The notes: generated by a model from the sequence alone, not told the origin. Positions 1 through 12,233 are shown, numbered from the stretch's first letter. The stretch: DNA of 64,000 bases from Diphasiastrum complanatum (GCA_029204225.1 CM055093.1:516668-580667), one strand, 5' to 3'. A program made the numbers and translations.

Positions 1-4
1 ATGG

Positions 5-3000
5 CTACAAAACCAAATCTGCCAGAGACGGCAGCCTTCTGAAGAAGCTCATCGAGATGGGTGGAGTGGGCTGTCTGAATCTAGGATGTCTCATCACGTA
101 CAAGCCGAACAGGAATACAACCACACGTAATGGTGTAACATAGAGAATGAGAGCAATCAGCATGCACACAGCTATGGCGATGGCGGTTGCCCTTGGATCC
201 CTCCAGCTGAACAATGCTACCACCCTCTCTCCTTGTGTTGCCAGATCTCCTAACACCTTCTGCACACGGGATGCCACCACCCTCAGGCGATCATACCTCA
301 CTCTTACAGTATCTGCATCTTTTGTTGTTGGGATCGGATCGTATTCTTCATCCAACTCGTCAGGATCCACCTGATCTGCCAAGGAAAGCTTTGCGTCTAT
401 GGAAGGGGGTGATCTTGATCTGAAACGGTACTGCCATGCTCCTACAATTGAGATGTATAGGAAGAAGGTGGGCAGAATGAGCTCTGGAAAGCGAACCAGG
501 ATGAAGAATAGAAGATGCACCAGCAAGGTTGTGAGGGAATTCTTCCACTTTATGATGCCATCAAACCATGAGACGATGGCAAAGGGTCCTGACAGCAAAT
601 TCAGTATGCGGTAGTAGTTTACTTTACTCTTTCGGAGGCTCCATCCATGAGATTCTGGTTCCAGCACGTACTGCACCACCTCCTGCCTCAGAGGAGGCTC
701 GGATCGTGCCATCCTCACAGATTGAATTTTGACAGCTGCTGATCGCAGCATTTCTAGTTGATGCACTCCCAGAGGATGGAGGTGGTGCACCTTTGGTAGC
801 AATGGCTGAGCATATAGCTGCATTGTATCCAGCAGCGATGTGGTTGAGAAGCGAACAGCCAGCTCTATCTCTCCCATCTTCTTCACCCCAGATTGATGAA
901 GCATTAGCAACGGATACCTGTTTGTGTACACGCGATTGCTCTCCAGAGTAGACAATCTGATACGCACCTTTCCGATCCGCACATCCTTGCTCTGCATTGC
1001 GGCTTCGAAATTGTGGCTGTTCAGATGCCAATTGTCGATCACAGCTATGGTGAGTACTGTGCATGGATCGTATACCTCCCATGTGTAGGGCTCGTTCCAG
1101 CGAGGATTGAAGCTATCCACGATCGTCCGTGTTCTGACCCATTTCGATCCATACTTCGCCACGCAGTAGGCATCTGTGATGCCCCTGCCATCCTTGGTCT
1201 TCATGGGGAGGAGATCCTTTGCTCGGATAATGCCCAGCTCCAGCAAGCCGATGCTAGGCCGCCATAGCTGCTTCGCAGTGGGGCGAACACAGCTCAGGTT
1301 ATGGATAGACTCGTCCATGACGTGGTAACCACCTTCGAAGCAGAGCCTCAGATGAACGCGGCCATGGAAGACACCTTTTGCATGGCCTTTCTTCTCCAAA
1401 TTGAACCAGCGCGATGCTACCTGCCTGATGTCTACCCTTCGCTCCACAACGCTGAGAGGAATTCTCACAAACCCCAGCTCTTCTTCCTTCTCGGGAGCAA
1501 CGCGATCCTCCATGGTCAGAATCAGATCGTGCTCGAATGGTTCTGCTGCTACGAAAAGCAGATCTTCATTCCAGAGAGGGCTAGTGCTTCTCTTGGAAGA
1601 TGCCTTTGTCTTCTGCATCTGAAAGCTGCCCAATTGAACTCGTGCAATGAGATGAGGCATCCGCATTCTGTCCGTCGCTTGCACCTCCTGCGCTTCCACC
1701 ACGTTCACCCGCAGATACCACATCTTTGGAGATATGTACACCTTCGATCGCGTGTTGGCATAACCTCCTGAATCAGATTGCCATGCCTCGGTGAAGGCTT
1801 CATCCGCCTGCGTTCCCATCCACACAGCAACCATTATATCTCCTTTCACTCTTCCTTGATCTCTAGTTTCCTCCAGCCTATACCACTGCGGAGCGAGAGG
1901 ACTATCTGGCGGCACTCGCTTTGGAATTTCATGAAGATCAAACGAGACTGATCCAAGGAATCCATCTCTGCTTGAATTGGCTTCATCCCACACGCTGATC
2001 TCCAGAACAGGGCCTCCGATCGTCTCCTTGCCGAAGGCAAAGACCTGATTCCACTCCGGGTTGAGGCTTCGCTGCTCTGGTCGAGTCCGAGCAGTCTGAC
2101 TCCCCATGGCGATCCTTACGTATGGTTCGCAACTGCCATCCGCGTCTTTTGCTGCAAGGTGTTTGGCTTTCACCACCCGGACGAACAAATACTGCATTGT
2201 CTCTACCAGTTCGTAGGTGGCTGCCTTTTCCGTGACGCTGCGAGCGATTGCCGGCTTTGTCTCCTTTAAAATATACTCTGTTGGGTGGACGATCGATGGC
2301 TGAGAGTGAAACAGCCGCTCCATCCTCGCCTCCTTTGCTTCCCTGACATTAATCTCTGGCGGCGGTGTTTCCGCTTCTAATTTTCGTGCTTCAACCTGTT
2401 TCTCTTCTGAAGCCTCTGTTGCTGCTGCTGGCTGGTCTGTTGGTGGATCAGGTGGCGCTGCATCAGGAGATGCATCAGGAGATGGCGCTCCATCAGCTGA
2501 AGGAGCAGCTTCTGCTGGAGGAGTTGTATCTTGCGGCGCCGCCGCCGCTGCAGGGTCATCTGGAGCTGCAGAAGATGGCTGATCTGCTGGAGGAGCTTCT
2601 TGAGACTGATCAGGGGGAGTCTCAGGCTTGGCTTCCTCGGCAGGAGGAGCTGCAGCATCTACAGCTGGAGCTGGATCAGGAGCTGGAGCTGGGACTGCTG
2701 CATCTGTAGCTGGAGCTGGATCGGGAACTGCAGCTGGCTCATCTGGCTCATCCGCGTACCATACCTTTAATCCCAGCTCTCCTTTCACATTAGAGAAGAG
2801 AGTGCGCCTCCTCAATGGATAGTAGATAATTGCTTCTTCTCCCTTCTTCACAATGCTGTGCCCAGGGATACGAACCCTCCCAAGAAAGCCTGGACGATGA
2901 AATACGGTTTTCTTTTCACTGTACACATTGATTTCAAGCACCTCGTAGTCCATTGTCTCAGGATTAGCCACAAAATCATATTTGGAATTCCAAATGGGCT

Positions 3001-3139
3001 GCAAATCTCTGCTTCTCATCTCTGTCTTCCTGCGCTGGCCATCGTAGTCGATGATGCAGTATGGGCTAGCTGATCCGTGCCCATCTTTTGGCATCAAATC
3101 GGCTCCATCACAAACCTCTACATACAATTTTCTCCTCAT
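5..3139 (-). CDS. MCTP: Multiple C2 domain and transmembrane protein (MCTP), QUIRKY-like
   Basis: This is an intact, intron-free 1044-residue reading frame. Four C2 domains are visible: C2A from residue 1 (PYCIIDYDGQRRKTEMRSR), C2B from about 315 (LNPEWNQVF), C2C from about 473 (SPLWNEDLLF) and C2D from about 631 (FNPRWNEPYTWEV). A Pro/Ala/Asp-rich linker lies between C2A and C2B at about residues 150-265. The C-terminal PRT_C region has two hydrophobic segments near 867-900 and 984-1015 and ends in FFRRLPSLADLVL, the usual MCTP tail. The extra N-terminal C2 plus proline-rich linker is the QUIRKY/MCTP15 layout. Family knowledge: these proteins sit at ER-plasma membrane contacts in plasmodesmata and bind lipid and calcium. 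I chose the ATG at 3139 because C2A begins right there; the same frame is open for 37 more codons up to 3250, but that extension is unlike the family. The stop is at positions 5-7. Confidence 0.95.
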   Translation of the reverse strand: MRRKLYVEVCDGADLMPKDGHGSASPYCIIDYDGQRRKTEMRSRDLQPIWNSKYDFVANPETMDYEVLEINVYSEKKTVFHRPGFLGRVRIPGHSIVKKGEEAIIYYPLRRRTLFSNVKGELGLKVWYADEPDEPAAVPDPAPATDAAVPAPAPDPAPAVDAAAPPAEEAKPETPPDQSQEAPPADQPSSAAPDDPAAAAAPQDTTPPAEAAPSADGAPSPDASPDAAPPDPPTDQPAAATEASEEKQVEARKLEAETPPPEINVREAKEARMERLFHSQPSIVHPTEYILKETKPAIARSVTEKAATYELVETMQYLFVRVVKAKHLAAKDADGSCEPYVRIAMGSQTARTRPEQRSLNPEWNQVFAFGKETIGGPVLEISVWDEANSSRDGFLGSVSFDLHEIPKRVPPDSPLAPQWYRLEETRDQGRVKGDIMVAVWMGTQADEAFTEAWQSDSGGYANTRSKVYISPKMWYLRVNVVEAQEVQATDRMRMPHLIARVQLGSFQMQKTKASSKRSTSPLWNEDLLFVAAEPFEHDLILTMEDRVAPEKEEELGFVRIPLSVVERRVDIRQVASRWFNLEKKGHAKGVFHGRVHLRLCFEGGYHVMDESIHNLSCVRPTAKQLWRPSIGLLELGIIRAKDLLPMKTKDGRGITDAYCVAKYGSKWVRTRTIVDSFNPRWNEPYTWEVYDPCTVLTIAVIDNWHLNSHNFEAAMQSKDVRIGKVRIRLSTLESNRVYTNRYPLLMLHQSGVKKMGEIELAVRFSTTSLLDTMQLYAQPLLPKVHHLHPLGVHQLEMLRSAAVKIQSVRMARSEPPLRQEVVQYVLEPESHGWSLRKSKVNYYRILNLLSGPFAIVSWFDGIIKWKNSLTTLLVHLLFFILVRFPELILPTFFLYISIVGAWQYRFRSRSPPSIDAKLSLADQVDPDELDEEYDPIPTTKDADTVRVRYDRLRVVASRVQKVLGDLATQGERVVALFSWRDPRATAIAIAVCMLIALILYVTPLRVVVFLFGLYVMRHPRFRQPTPPISMSFFRRLPSLADLVL

Positions 3140-4012
3140 TTTGATGCGAATTTCCCTTGATTGATTTAAATTTGAGAAACGCAGAGGATTGATGTTACTA
3201 ATAAATCTAATTCTATAACTGATGAACAATAGCTTTGCAAAGATTTTCAACTGCTTGCATGGATTTTCCTTGATTGAAACAAATTTAAGAAATATAACAG
3301 ATTGCTGCTACTAATAATCTGATTTCCACAAATATAATACTACCTTGAATAAAAAGCTATAACATACTTTAATTTCACAATTGTAAAAGGTTCATTCTTT
3401 TCAATGATTCTAAATCCTACCATTCCAAATCACACTTACTGATACGTCTTTGAGATTATTCGAATTTCTAAACAGCACTCAAAACCAGAGAAAATTCAGG
3501 CGACTAAGCTCTGAAATCCCCCTTTCTTAGGATCATAATTCCAAAAGAAATTTCACTGCTACCATCAATCCAACAATGAAATTATTTCTGGCAGCTCATG
3601 GAACAAGATCCTCCAATTTGCACTCTCCTTTTCCTTAACAAACCCAGCTGAAAAAATTGCAAGCAAGCAAGCAATTCAGGCCGTTTCTTTCTCCCTCTCA
3701 CAAATTACCCAACAATCAAGCAAACAATTCTAACTCAAGGCTACTCTGATCTTCCTCTAGATTCCTTTATAAAGTAGTAATTAAAGCGTTCCACGGCTCT
3801 GTGATGCATGCGATTTGCGCGTTTCCACAGGAAAGAAAGATGATGAGCAGCCACCAGGAAGAAAGGTAGCTTCATCATCACTGTTCCCTACTCTCTTTGC
3901 TCTGCTTTCCAGCTTTGCTTTGCTCCGCCATCGCCAAGAAGACGACTGGGGAGGCCCTACCGGAGGTTACAAAGCGGGACCCCTGGATTTTCGCCGTTTA
4001 TCCGACAGCTAA
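3140..4012 (-). promoter_or_regulatory. Probable 5' leader and promoter of the MCTP gene
   Basis: This is AT-rich non-coding sequence upstream of the MCTP start. No other convincing gene lies in it; the short open frame at 3815-4012 has no recognisable domain. Short CT-rich and GAAA-rich patches around 3680-3880 could belong to a leader or core promoter. The role is inferred from position alone. Confidence 0.4.
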
Positions 4013-6477
4013 AGACACCCCAAAAAATAATAATAATAATAATAATTTGGCCGATAACCGTTTTTGAATATTTACCTTTTTTATTTTTATTTTATTTAAA
4101 AGCTATTTGCTGCGCCAACAAAAAAAAGGAATAAAATACAAACACGTGGCCAGATGTGATTTGCTGTTTAGCCTCAGAGTGTACCTTTCAAGGGTGACGT
4201 GGCAGCAGGTGATTTGCCATTTGTCATCATATGGTGCGTTTACGCGTATATAGGGCAATTCATTTTTAAATGGAAAAAGGGCCAAAGCATTGAAAAAAAA
4301 AGGGCATTTGATTGCACGGAAAAATATGCTCTTCTTGTCACAAAACATAAAACAAATAAGAAAGAAGAAGAATATGCGTTTCCATTATAAATTAATGGTG
4401 TCAAACTTTAGGGTTAAGAGGAGGAGTGACTAAAATATTAAAGTAAATAAGCATTTTGTTGTGATTCATGGTACTTGCCAAATAGAGTGAACAAAGTATA
4501 CCTCAGTGCCTAATAATTGTGTTTGATAAGAGTTTCTAAGGTACAGTGCTCGAGAAAACCAGCCAATGCTCGAGAAAGTCGGCAAAGCGTAGGAATGAGC
4601 CGACAAGTTTTTTCAAAACCTAGTATCATAAAATGTATTGACGATTTTTTATACAGGCATATATACCTTTTTATGAGTAAAAGCCTTCAAAAAACCAAGT
4701 TCTATAAAATGCAAGCTTTTTTAGGATAACACAAAAGAGGTTTCTCGAGTACTACTACTATGGCCACGTTGCGGGTTTGTGCCTTGTTGACATGTAGGAG
4801 CCATGTGCTTCATGTCTAGATTTGGCCTATTTACTCATTGTAAGCAATGTTCGAGAAACCTCCTTGAAGTTTTCCTCTAATTTCCTGCATTTTTTTGAAG
4901 TTGTCGATTTCAAGAATTTTTTGCTTTCTAGATCCTGCATCTCAAAAATTTTTCCGGCAAAACATGCCAACATTATCCTCTATCAAGAAGGTAACAAGAA
5001 TAACTTATTCTAGCAATGAACCAAAGGATGATGAAGAAGAGAACCATTGGTAAGTTATTGTGATCAACTTCTATCATAGCTCATATGTTCACAACACTCT
5101 CAACATGGCTTCTATCAAGTAAAGCAAATCCAAAGCTTGGATGATCGTATCACTAGATAAACACTTTAATGTTAAAGGCTCCAAGGATCATGGCCATCTT
5201 CTTGAGACGATTTCATAAGTATGAATAGATTATTGGACATGATTTAGGATCCAATGATTCAATACTAGAAGTACTGACCCATAATAGAATAATTCTCAAT
5301 TAATGTTCAATGTTGTGCCCCTAGTTTGAATGAAGGTATTAGCACTTTCTCCATTATGGAATAATTTTGTCTTGACTCAACTTATGCAAAGGAATTCTTG
5401 TTCAATAGGTTTGTCCCAAGTTCATTATCCTTGTTCCTTTATAGCCAAAACTTCATACATGTCCTAGGTAAACTTGCCCACAACCACACTTGGTTCCAAG
5501 TTATGTATTGCCAACAATATGATGGGTCTTTTACTTTTAGTGTGATTTTGCTAAGTGTACACTTGGTTCCAAGGTATGTGTGGACTGCATAGAGCCCCCA
5601 TGTTTGAACAAATGATCCTGAAAATTGGCCTAGACTATGATATCTCTAGGTTTGTTAAGACTAGCTTTGGTGGCATGTTTGGCCACATCGAGTAAAAGTG
5701 TCCCCTTTTCTTTCAAGGGGTCAACATTTATACTATAGCTTATTGCAAGATGACATTAGATTCAAAAGATACAATAAAAAATGCTTATCAAACAAGAGAA
5801 GTGTTATTCTTTCATGCATAGTTGAAGCCCATAGAGTATTCAAAATCAATTTTCATAACAAGAGAGAAAAAATAAATAAACATCAAGATAGTAGTCCAAG
5901 ATCCTTGTGAGATGTATACCATGTTAACTACTTTAGAATCAATAATCCATTCATAATTGACTCATCATGCACATGACATAGATATGATAATATGAGAATT
6001 AGCTTAATGATAGAGAGAGTTTATGAGTCACATGGAAGATTTGTTGCTCAAACAAACACTCATGTAGCCATGATGTTACTAGCATTGGTTTACCAACATA
6101 ATAGCACCATAATAATGGATGGATGTACTAAAAATGGGAAGCCAATGTTGCAAGAGGGACAAGGATTTGTGATCGATGGGACTGCTAACCCATCAGTGAG
6201 CTTGCATGTTTTAAAATTACAATTATATATCAAGCTCGTAACTAACCACATATTTTAATTGCATCACAATATAGTCATAATCATATAGAAGCGAAAATAC
6301 TAGAGTGATTTACAGACTTGATTCAAAGAATAGCAAAAACCAAAAAGAGTTTGGAATTTTCTACCATCCAAGGATATAATATGAACAACAACTCACCATT
6401 CACCTTCAAGGAAATTCCTAGATTTTAGACAATGGAACCCAACATTAATGCCAAGAGCTCAATTATTTTGACATCTA
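4013..6477. other. Intergenic region, no recognisable gene
   Basis: This stretch is AT-rich and contains an (AAT)n run near 4028-4048 and short direct repeats of a GCTCGAGAAA-type word at about 4547-4580. Open frames such as 5992-6258 are short and show no motif I recognise. It may be decayed transposon sequence, but I cannot assign a family. Confidence 0.5.
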
Positions 6478-8437
6478 CTATTGAATTAATGAGTTTTTCC
6501 TATATTGATTTTCTTCAACATGGTTTCTATTTTCTTGAGCTTTGGAGCTCGGGGAAGTAATTTCTGATGGGCTAGACGAAAGAAGAATTTCCTTGAAAGT
6601 TCTATTCCTTGGATCTGACCTTTTCTCCAAAGGTGCTTGTAGGTGATTGTCACCATCTATCAGAGTATTGAAGACAGGTTGTGGGCTGTTTTCTATTGCA
6701 GAATGCAGCATCTCTATGGGGCTATCGATGTCCGTCTTTTCCATATTATTCAGAGCATTTTTTTTTTGGTAACTGTAACAACACTAATCATTCCAATTGT
6801 AGTGATGTTTTCTTTCTCGTTAATCAGTAGCGATGGCTCAATAGCCTCAGGGCTCCAAATCTGGTGGTTTTTTTTCTTGGATAAATTCTTGGAGGCTACT
6901 CGGCTACAGTCCTGTTCTTCCTTTCTGCCAACAGTCCATTCGACTGTGGAGGACAGGAAGCAGCAAACTGTTGTTCGATGTCATTTGCTGAGCAATAGTC
7001 TTTGAACTCGTTTGAGATGTATTCACCGTTGTTATCGTTGCTGAGCGCTTTGATCTTTTTTTCTGTCTGCAACTCTGCATTTTATTTGTACTTCTTGAAG
7101 AATTGGAAAGCATCAGATTTGTGCTTCAAAAAATATACAACAATTTTTTTGGAATAGTCATCTACAAAAATAATAAAGAATCTAGCACCAAGCAATGATG
7201 GTGTTTGCATTGGGCCACATATATCAGTATGTACAATGTCTAACAAATCCTTAGATATGTGTTCTTGATTTGACTTAAATGTCCTTCTTGCTTGCTTTCC
7301 TATGATACAACTTTGGTAGACAGGAGGATCGACAATTCGATAGTCTAAATCAACTGAAGAACTTCTAGACATGTTACCTATCGATACATGATTAAGGTGA
7401 CCAAGTCTATAATGCCAAATTAATTCTTTATTGATAGATGTTGAACTGCTTAAAGCAAAATCATTTATAGACAATGACTAAGGCTATAGAGATATCCTTG
7501 TCTCTTTCCAAATGCAAGAATCCTCATGTTTTTATCAAGAATACGACATGAATCTACCTAAAACTCTACTTCTGTCCTAAGTCTGTAATTTGACTGACCG
7601 ACAACATATTGTTGTCAGGTTCGAGCCATACAAGACATTTGGTATCAGTTTCAATTGTCCATTCTAAAAATCTAGTCTAACAGTATCTTCACCTTCAATT
7701 ATGTGTGAGCTATTGTCTCCAAGGTGAACGAATTCTTGGTGATGTAGGCCAAATAGTCGATGAACCATTCTTGATAGCCACATGGTGCGTTGCTGCATAA
7801 TCGAGGAACCACTCCTCCGATTTTTCGACATGGTTGATCTAGTTGTTTCTTCTTGTCGTTGTTGAACTTCAAGATCTGACAGTCCTAGATTTTGTGGTTC
7901 GTCCTCTTGCAGTACTTGTAGAAGAGCCTTTTCTTGTTCTGAATAGATTGCTGATTATGGGTCTTCTATGACTGCTTCTGATTGCTATCGATTTGTCGGA
8001 CAGCTTCATTGTGTTTGTGAGTCATTGATGGAGGACGAGGATGCTCCATTTCTTCTTGTCTCCTCCTATAGCAGCATGATTATGACTCTGGACAATGTAA
8101 TTTCTGAGTGTGTGGAAATCATCATCACCCAATTTTCATATGATGATGACAAGTTGGAGAATAAGGTCATTACAGCATCAGAGTCTTCGATCACTGAACC
8201 TATTGCCACCATCTGCTCCAATAGAGTCTTATATTGATTAATGTGATTTTGAACAGAATCACCTTCTGTCATTCTGAGTGAGAAGAACTTTCTCCTCAGA
8301 TGCAGCTTTGAAGTGGCATCCCTCACTTCGTATAGTGTGTTTAATATATCCCAAGCCCTTTCCCAAGTAGATAGAGTTGCATTTCTCAACATGCAAAATG
8401 ATAGGTGTCATATTTTAGGTAGATACAATTGAAATTC
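6478..8437 (-). mobile_element. Degenerate Ty1/copia retrotransposon (gag to integrase)
   Basis: Reading on the minus strand, a UBN2-type gag fragment (8392-8066, SSSYENWVMMI) is followed by a frameshifted stretch. The late protease/spacer region is at about 7660-7480 (MLSVSQITDLG). The GAG-pre-integrase and integrase start are at 7474-7082, with LIWHYRLGHLNHVSIGNMS, DIVHTDICGPM and FIIFVDDYSKK. More decayed pol-like sequence extends to about 6478. Order and motifs are those of copia elements. There are many frame changes and no reverse transcriptase or paired LTRs are visible, so it is a truncated, dead copy. Confidence 0.85.
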
Positions 8438-8788
8438 TGTTAGGATCTAGTGCAGTATGCAGATCATATCACACAATCACCATAGCCACTCCTCACAAGC
8501 TCTCAAAGATGGCACAACAAAAGTTAAGTCTATTATGAAGAAACACTGTACATATAGCAAAGCCCCAAACTGCATGGGCTCAACAGGTGTCACTAAACTG
8601 GCCTACCACCTGCCAAACTAGAGTTAGGCCCAATATGGCCACATATACTGACAAACCCAGGACATGCCCCTGAGTATAGCATAATGAACTCAAAATCACT
8701 GTACAGGCTAATTTCTTCCTACGTGTGGCTACCCGGCTAACCCAAGTAGCCATCTACGGGATCAGTGCCCGATCAATATATCCTAACA
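8438..8788. repeat. Possible LTR fragment with 9-bp inverted ends
   Basis: The segment starts TGTTAGGAT and ends ATCCTAACA, a perfect 9-bp terminal inversion with the TG/CA ends expected of an LTR. It abuts the end of the copia gag remnant. The five flanking bases (AATTC and GGTCA) do not match, so it is not a clean solo LTR. It may be one end of a rearranged element. Confidence 0.35.
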
Positions 8789-10360
8789 GGTCACGTCCCG
8801 AACACAACCATATACAGTAAACCAAATAAAATGTACACCAATTACGTCATCACATTTAGAGCTTACATAAAATGTATATAAGATTAACTCTGATTTCTAA
8901 CTCTCTCTCTTAAGCTCAAATGTGATAAGAGTGAAAAACAGTAATTTGTAGCAATGTCTGGAGTGTCCTACTCTGTACTTGACTCACACTCAAGCACACC
9001 AACAAACCACCAGGTTTGACTCACAAAGTATCATGCAAACACAATGCTCATACAAAGAGTCTACCATACTCTCGACCAACTGACTCGTCCCCAATCCAAC
9101 TTGACCACAAGTGGACCACATGAGTGACATGGCTCAAACTGAGGAAATCCCACTGCCACCATGAGACTTACATCCTCCATCTAGCTAGGCTGACATCCTA
9201 TCAAGCACTTACAAGCAAAAACCTGTAAAATTGACATAAATGGGCGACTGAGGCTCAACTTGAGGAAATCTTACTGCCATCATAAGATTGCACCCTCACC
9301 AGATAGATAGCTAGTAGACAATGACAAGTCAATGAGCATAACATGACTACTTTGTTTTACTGTAGCAAATGCACAACCACATACGACTCCGACTTAGATC
9401 TAGACTCCCGTGACAAGGCAACATGCAAGCCCACACACACTCATGCAAACCAACACGAATGATAAAACGTCAAATACATGACCAAGGCCTGCCCATAAGC
9501 GATATCTTGTCGTACCAACACCTGTGCCACCTGTAGATCCGCTGCTACACCACTGGTCACCAAATCAGGTCTCCAACCATGGCCCGCACCTATAACAAGA
9601 TGCCCTCACGTCCAAGCATATCCAAATGACGAATAAGTCCTGAAAGCTGATCCCCATCCATTCTCCATGCTCCAAGCACAAGAGTCTACCAACGACTCAA
9701 TGAATGAATGTACACAAACCTCGCCATAGGCTATACCTGAGTAGCTCGCCCACCTTTCAGAGATACTGATGATGATCTGCCTCTCCTACATCTCATGTAG
9801 GCTCAACTTCCCATGCTTGACGTTGCCAACTCTGATTTGATCAGTATATAGGCCTCCCACCAAGGAGCCTATCTCCCCACAACATCCATCATAGCATCCA
9901 AGACAAAGCAAATGCAAACTAGATCCACTATCGTGATGAATAACTCACCCACGATCCATAGCATATTAGGTAGGATAGCTCCAGAACCCTGTACCCTATA
10001 CCATCTGATCACCAAATATCCATTACTTGCTGATAGCTCCCCAAAAATCTGTCCACCTGTAGTGCAACTAGACTCCAACTGAATCTAACCAAAAATTGCA
10101 TCCTGCTTACCAAAAGATGATGGATAGAAATAACATGTGACGCCAACCTGGAGACTACCGTGCATATGACCATGCAGCTCACCTGATTACTCGCCAAAGT
10201 ATTAACTGTCACTCCTCGAGCAACCACCTCCATCCCTGCTGGCTCACAACCATGGGCATGCTGGATCCACATAACCCCATAATGCTCTCCATGCCGTCAT
10301 GATATGCACCACCCCAAGTACACTCCATGCCACCTACCTCCACGTAGGCATGACCCGTCT
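8789..10360. other. Repeat-derived sequence of unknown type
   Basis: This has a higher GC content than its surroundings and no long open frame with a recognisable domain. A diverged internal duplication is visible: a block near 9130-9180 (GAGGAAATCCCACTGCCA) recurs near 9250-9300 (GAGGAAATCTTACTGCCA). Small minus-strand frames (for example 10078-9869 and 10272-10009) look incidental. It is probably non-coding retroelement sequence. Confidence 0.4.
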
Positions 10361-11302
10361 CTAGGTCATCACATGATGCACCAGCTGAAGAACATCTTTC
10401 ATACAAAGACATATCATACCTGAGCAACTGTAGCATCTCCCTGAGTGCCACCCCAATGGACTCGTCATCCACATACTATGCTCCCAATTTTCATGTAGAT
10501 GCTTGACCTTGAGGCTTGCTCCTTCTTCATGTGCATGCTCCTCCATGAGAAAATAAAGATTTCTTCTTGACTTATTAGGATCACAAAGATCTAACAGCAT
10601 GTTACCATGATCTAGAGAATTAGACTTATCCAAATTGGCAAGACTATGCATGCTATAATAACAAAGTGTTTGCATCATATCTTCATGCTTGTTTACCATG
10701 CTAATCTCAGATCTAATGAGGCTAAATGCTCCATTATGGAGATAAGTGTCTTCAGAAGATAATTCACTTACTCTCATAAAGAGTTTACAATTTGCCTCAA
10801 TACAAATTTTCAAACTATGAGTGAACAAATCACTTTTGCTCTTACATGACTCAAGAGCATACATTTGATAAAATAACCATTTGCTTTCTAATTGATTTAA
10901 AATCAGTTTCAACCTTTTAAGAACATCATCTATGTTCTCAAGAGAGACTTCATACTCAACTAGTATGGCTTTACTCCAATTTTGAGATGCAATGATCTCA
11001 CTAAAGCAAATTGATTTATCAAATGACATAAGAGAAGTAAGTATGAGATGTATACCACATGAGATATGCTCCTCTTTCCCTTGAAATGTGAGCCACATGG
11101 ATTCAACCATATTTCTTGAGTTTATTTTTGGAATCACAATTTGAGAAGGTCTCTCCTCCTCAATCCTTGGCACACTTGAACCTTGAGAAGGATTCTCCTC
11201 CTCAATCCTTGGCACATTTGAACCTTGAGATGACTCCTTAAGGTACTCTTCATGGTGCTCCTTTTTGATGGAAATCCGAGACCTCCATGTCTCAGGTACC
11301 AT
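10361..11302 (-). CDS. Unrecognised 313-codon open reading frame in repeat-rich DNA
   Basis: I do not recognise this protein. It opens with a charged region containing a tandem duplication of a unit around PRIEEENPSQGSSV / PRIEEERPSQ at about residues 30-54. A mostly helical, Leu/Ser-rich body follows (for example KRLKLILNQLESKWLFYQMY). No zinc knuckle, signal peptide or membrane segment is visible. A copia pol remnant of the same strand lies immediately upstream (11330-11520) and repeat-like DNA lies downstream, so it may belong to a retroelement or be captured sequence. Its length without a stop in AT-rich DNA suggests recent coding constraint. Confidence 0.4.
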   Translation of the reverse strand: MVPETWRSRISIKKEHHEEYLKESSQGSNVPRIEEENPSQGSSVPRIEEERPSQIVIPKINSRNMVESMWLTFQGKEEHISCGIHLILTSLMSFDKSICFSEIIASQNWSKAILVEYEVSLENIDDVLKRLKLILNQLESKWLFYQMYALESCKSKSDLFTHSLKICIEANCKLFMRVSELSSEDTYLHNGAFSLIRSEISMVNKHEDMMQTLCYYSMHSLANLDKSNSLDHGNMLLDLCDPNKSRRNLYFLMEEHAHEEGASLKVKHLHENWEHSMWMTSPLGWHSGRCYSCSGMICLCMKDVLQLVHHVMT

Positions 11303-11329
11303 TAGACTAAATTTTCATAATGGACTATC

Positions 11330-11520
11330 GAAACTGATACCAAATGTATTGTATGTCCCGAAACCTGACGACAAATCTGTTGTCGGTTAGTCGAATTACA
11401 GACTTAGGACATAAAGTAGAGTTCCAGGTAGATTCTCGATAAAAGCAAGAGAATTCCTGCACTTGAAAAGAGAAAAGGATATGTCTATAGGCTTAGTCAT
11501 TGTAACTTTGTAAATGAGTG
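11330..11520 (-). mobile_element. Copia pol fragment (region just before integrase)
   Basis: The reverse complement resembles the 7440-7660 part of the copia element at 6.5-8.4 kb. Both hold the stretch that encodes a variant of ETDTKC, then a disrupted SQITDLG-like stretch, then RKGYVYRLSHC. Several stops are present. It is a short, dead relic. Confidence 0.6.
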
Positions 11521-11750
11521 TTGAGCTACTTGGTGGCAGTACTTGGAGATTGTCAATTTTTGGTGAATCCATGGTCATTTTCTTGTGTCAAGTAGATCTT
11601 GAAGAAGGACTAGTGCTCTCAACTAGTTATATGGAGTCATATGGAGCTGGATTGGCATCATTATTGTACTCAATTACTTATATATGGATTTCTACAACAA
11701 TTAGTACGGTGCCTTGTAGCATCAAAAGTTTTCCAAATTTTCAGGCTAAC
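11521..11750. other. Short spacer, no gene seen
   Basis: This AT-rich sequence lies between the copia relic and the left inverted repeat of element A. The plus-strand frame at 11514-11786 has no recognisable domain. Confidence 0.4.
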
Positions 11751-11794
11751 CATTACAAAAACTTAGAGCCCGAAGAGGGCCTTTGAAAAAGATG
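11751..11794 (+). repeat. Left inverted repeat of element A
   Basis: The core GAGCCCGAAGAGGGCC (11766-11781) matches the reverse complement of the right end, GGGCCCAAAGAGGGACC, at most positions. Partial similarity extends through the flanking CATTA...AAAA and the downstream GAAAAAGATG. I estimate roughly three-quarters identity over about 44 nt by eye. The exact terminus is uncertain. Confidence 0.5.
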
Positions 11795-12233
11795 TTTTTT
11801 TATTTTTTATTTTATTTTCGTTGTCAGGTGGACCAATTGAAACCTTAAAATAGGGGTTCTACGTAACGTAGAATTTTTCAAATATAAATAAAATAAATTT
11901 TTTTAAAATATATTGTTGTTTCGTCGGGTAGCATGTGGAAATGTTATTGGTTGATGAGGTCTGCCCTTCCAGATCAGCACTGCCCGAAGAGACCCAAAAA
12001 TATTGAAAATAAATCTGACAGATGGTTGAGATGAGAAAATCAATGTACCATTAATATATATGCATTGTCAAATCATGGTTAACAGGGTTAACCAGAGTTA
12101 ATTAGTGGCGCCAAATAGACCAGTGTTTCAAATTTACGCCAACACATTTTCTCAGATTCATGGCTTTTTGTCTACGCAAATTTTCAGATTCATAGTTCAG
12201 TGTTTCAAATTTTTGCATACACATTACGAATGG

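Noticed and set aside
147-2822. Several open frames overlapping the MCTP gene on other frames
   Set aside because: All are shadows of the intact 1044-residue MCTP frame.
8438-8788. A clean solo LTR
   Set aside because: The ends are perfect inverted 9-mers but the flanking 5 bp differ, so I list it only as a possible LTR fragment.
11336-11350. TTTGGTATCAG on the minus strand, like a copia primer-binding site before the 313-codon frame
   Set aside because: The surrounding sequence matches the coding region of the copia element at 7.44-7.66 kb, where the same bases encode part of pol, so the resemblance is chance.
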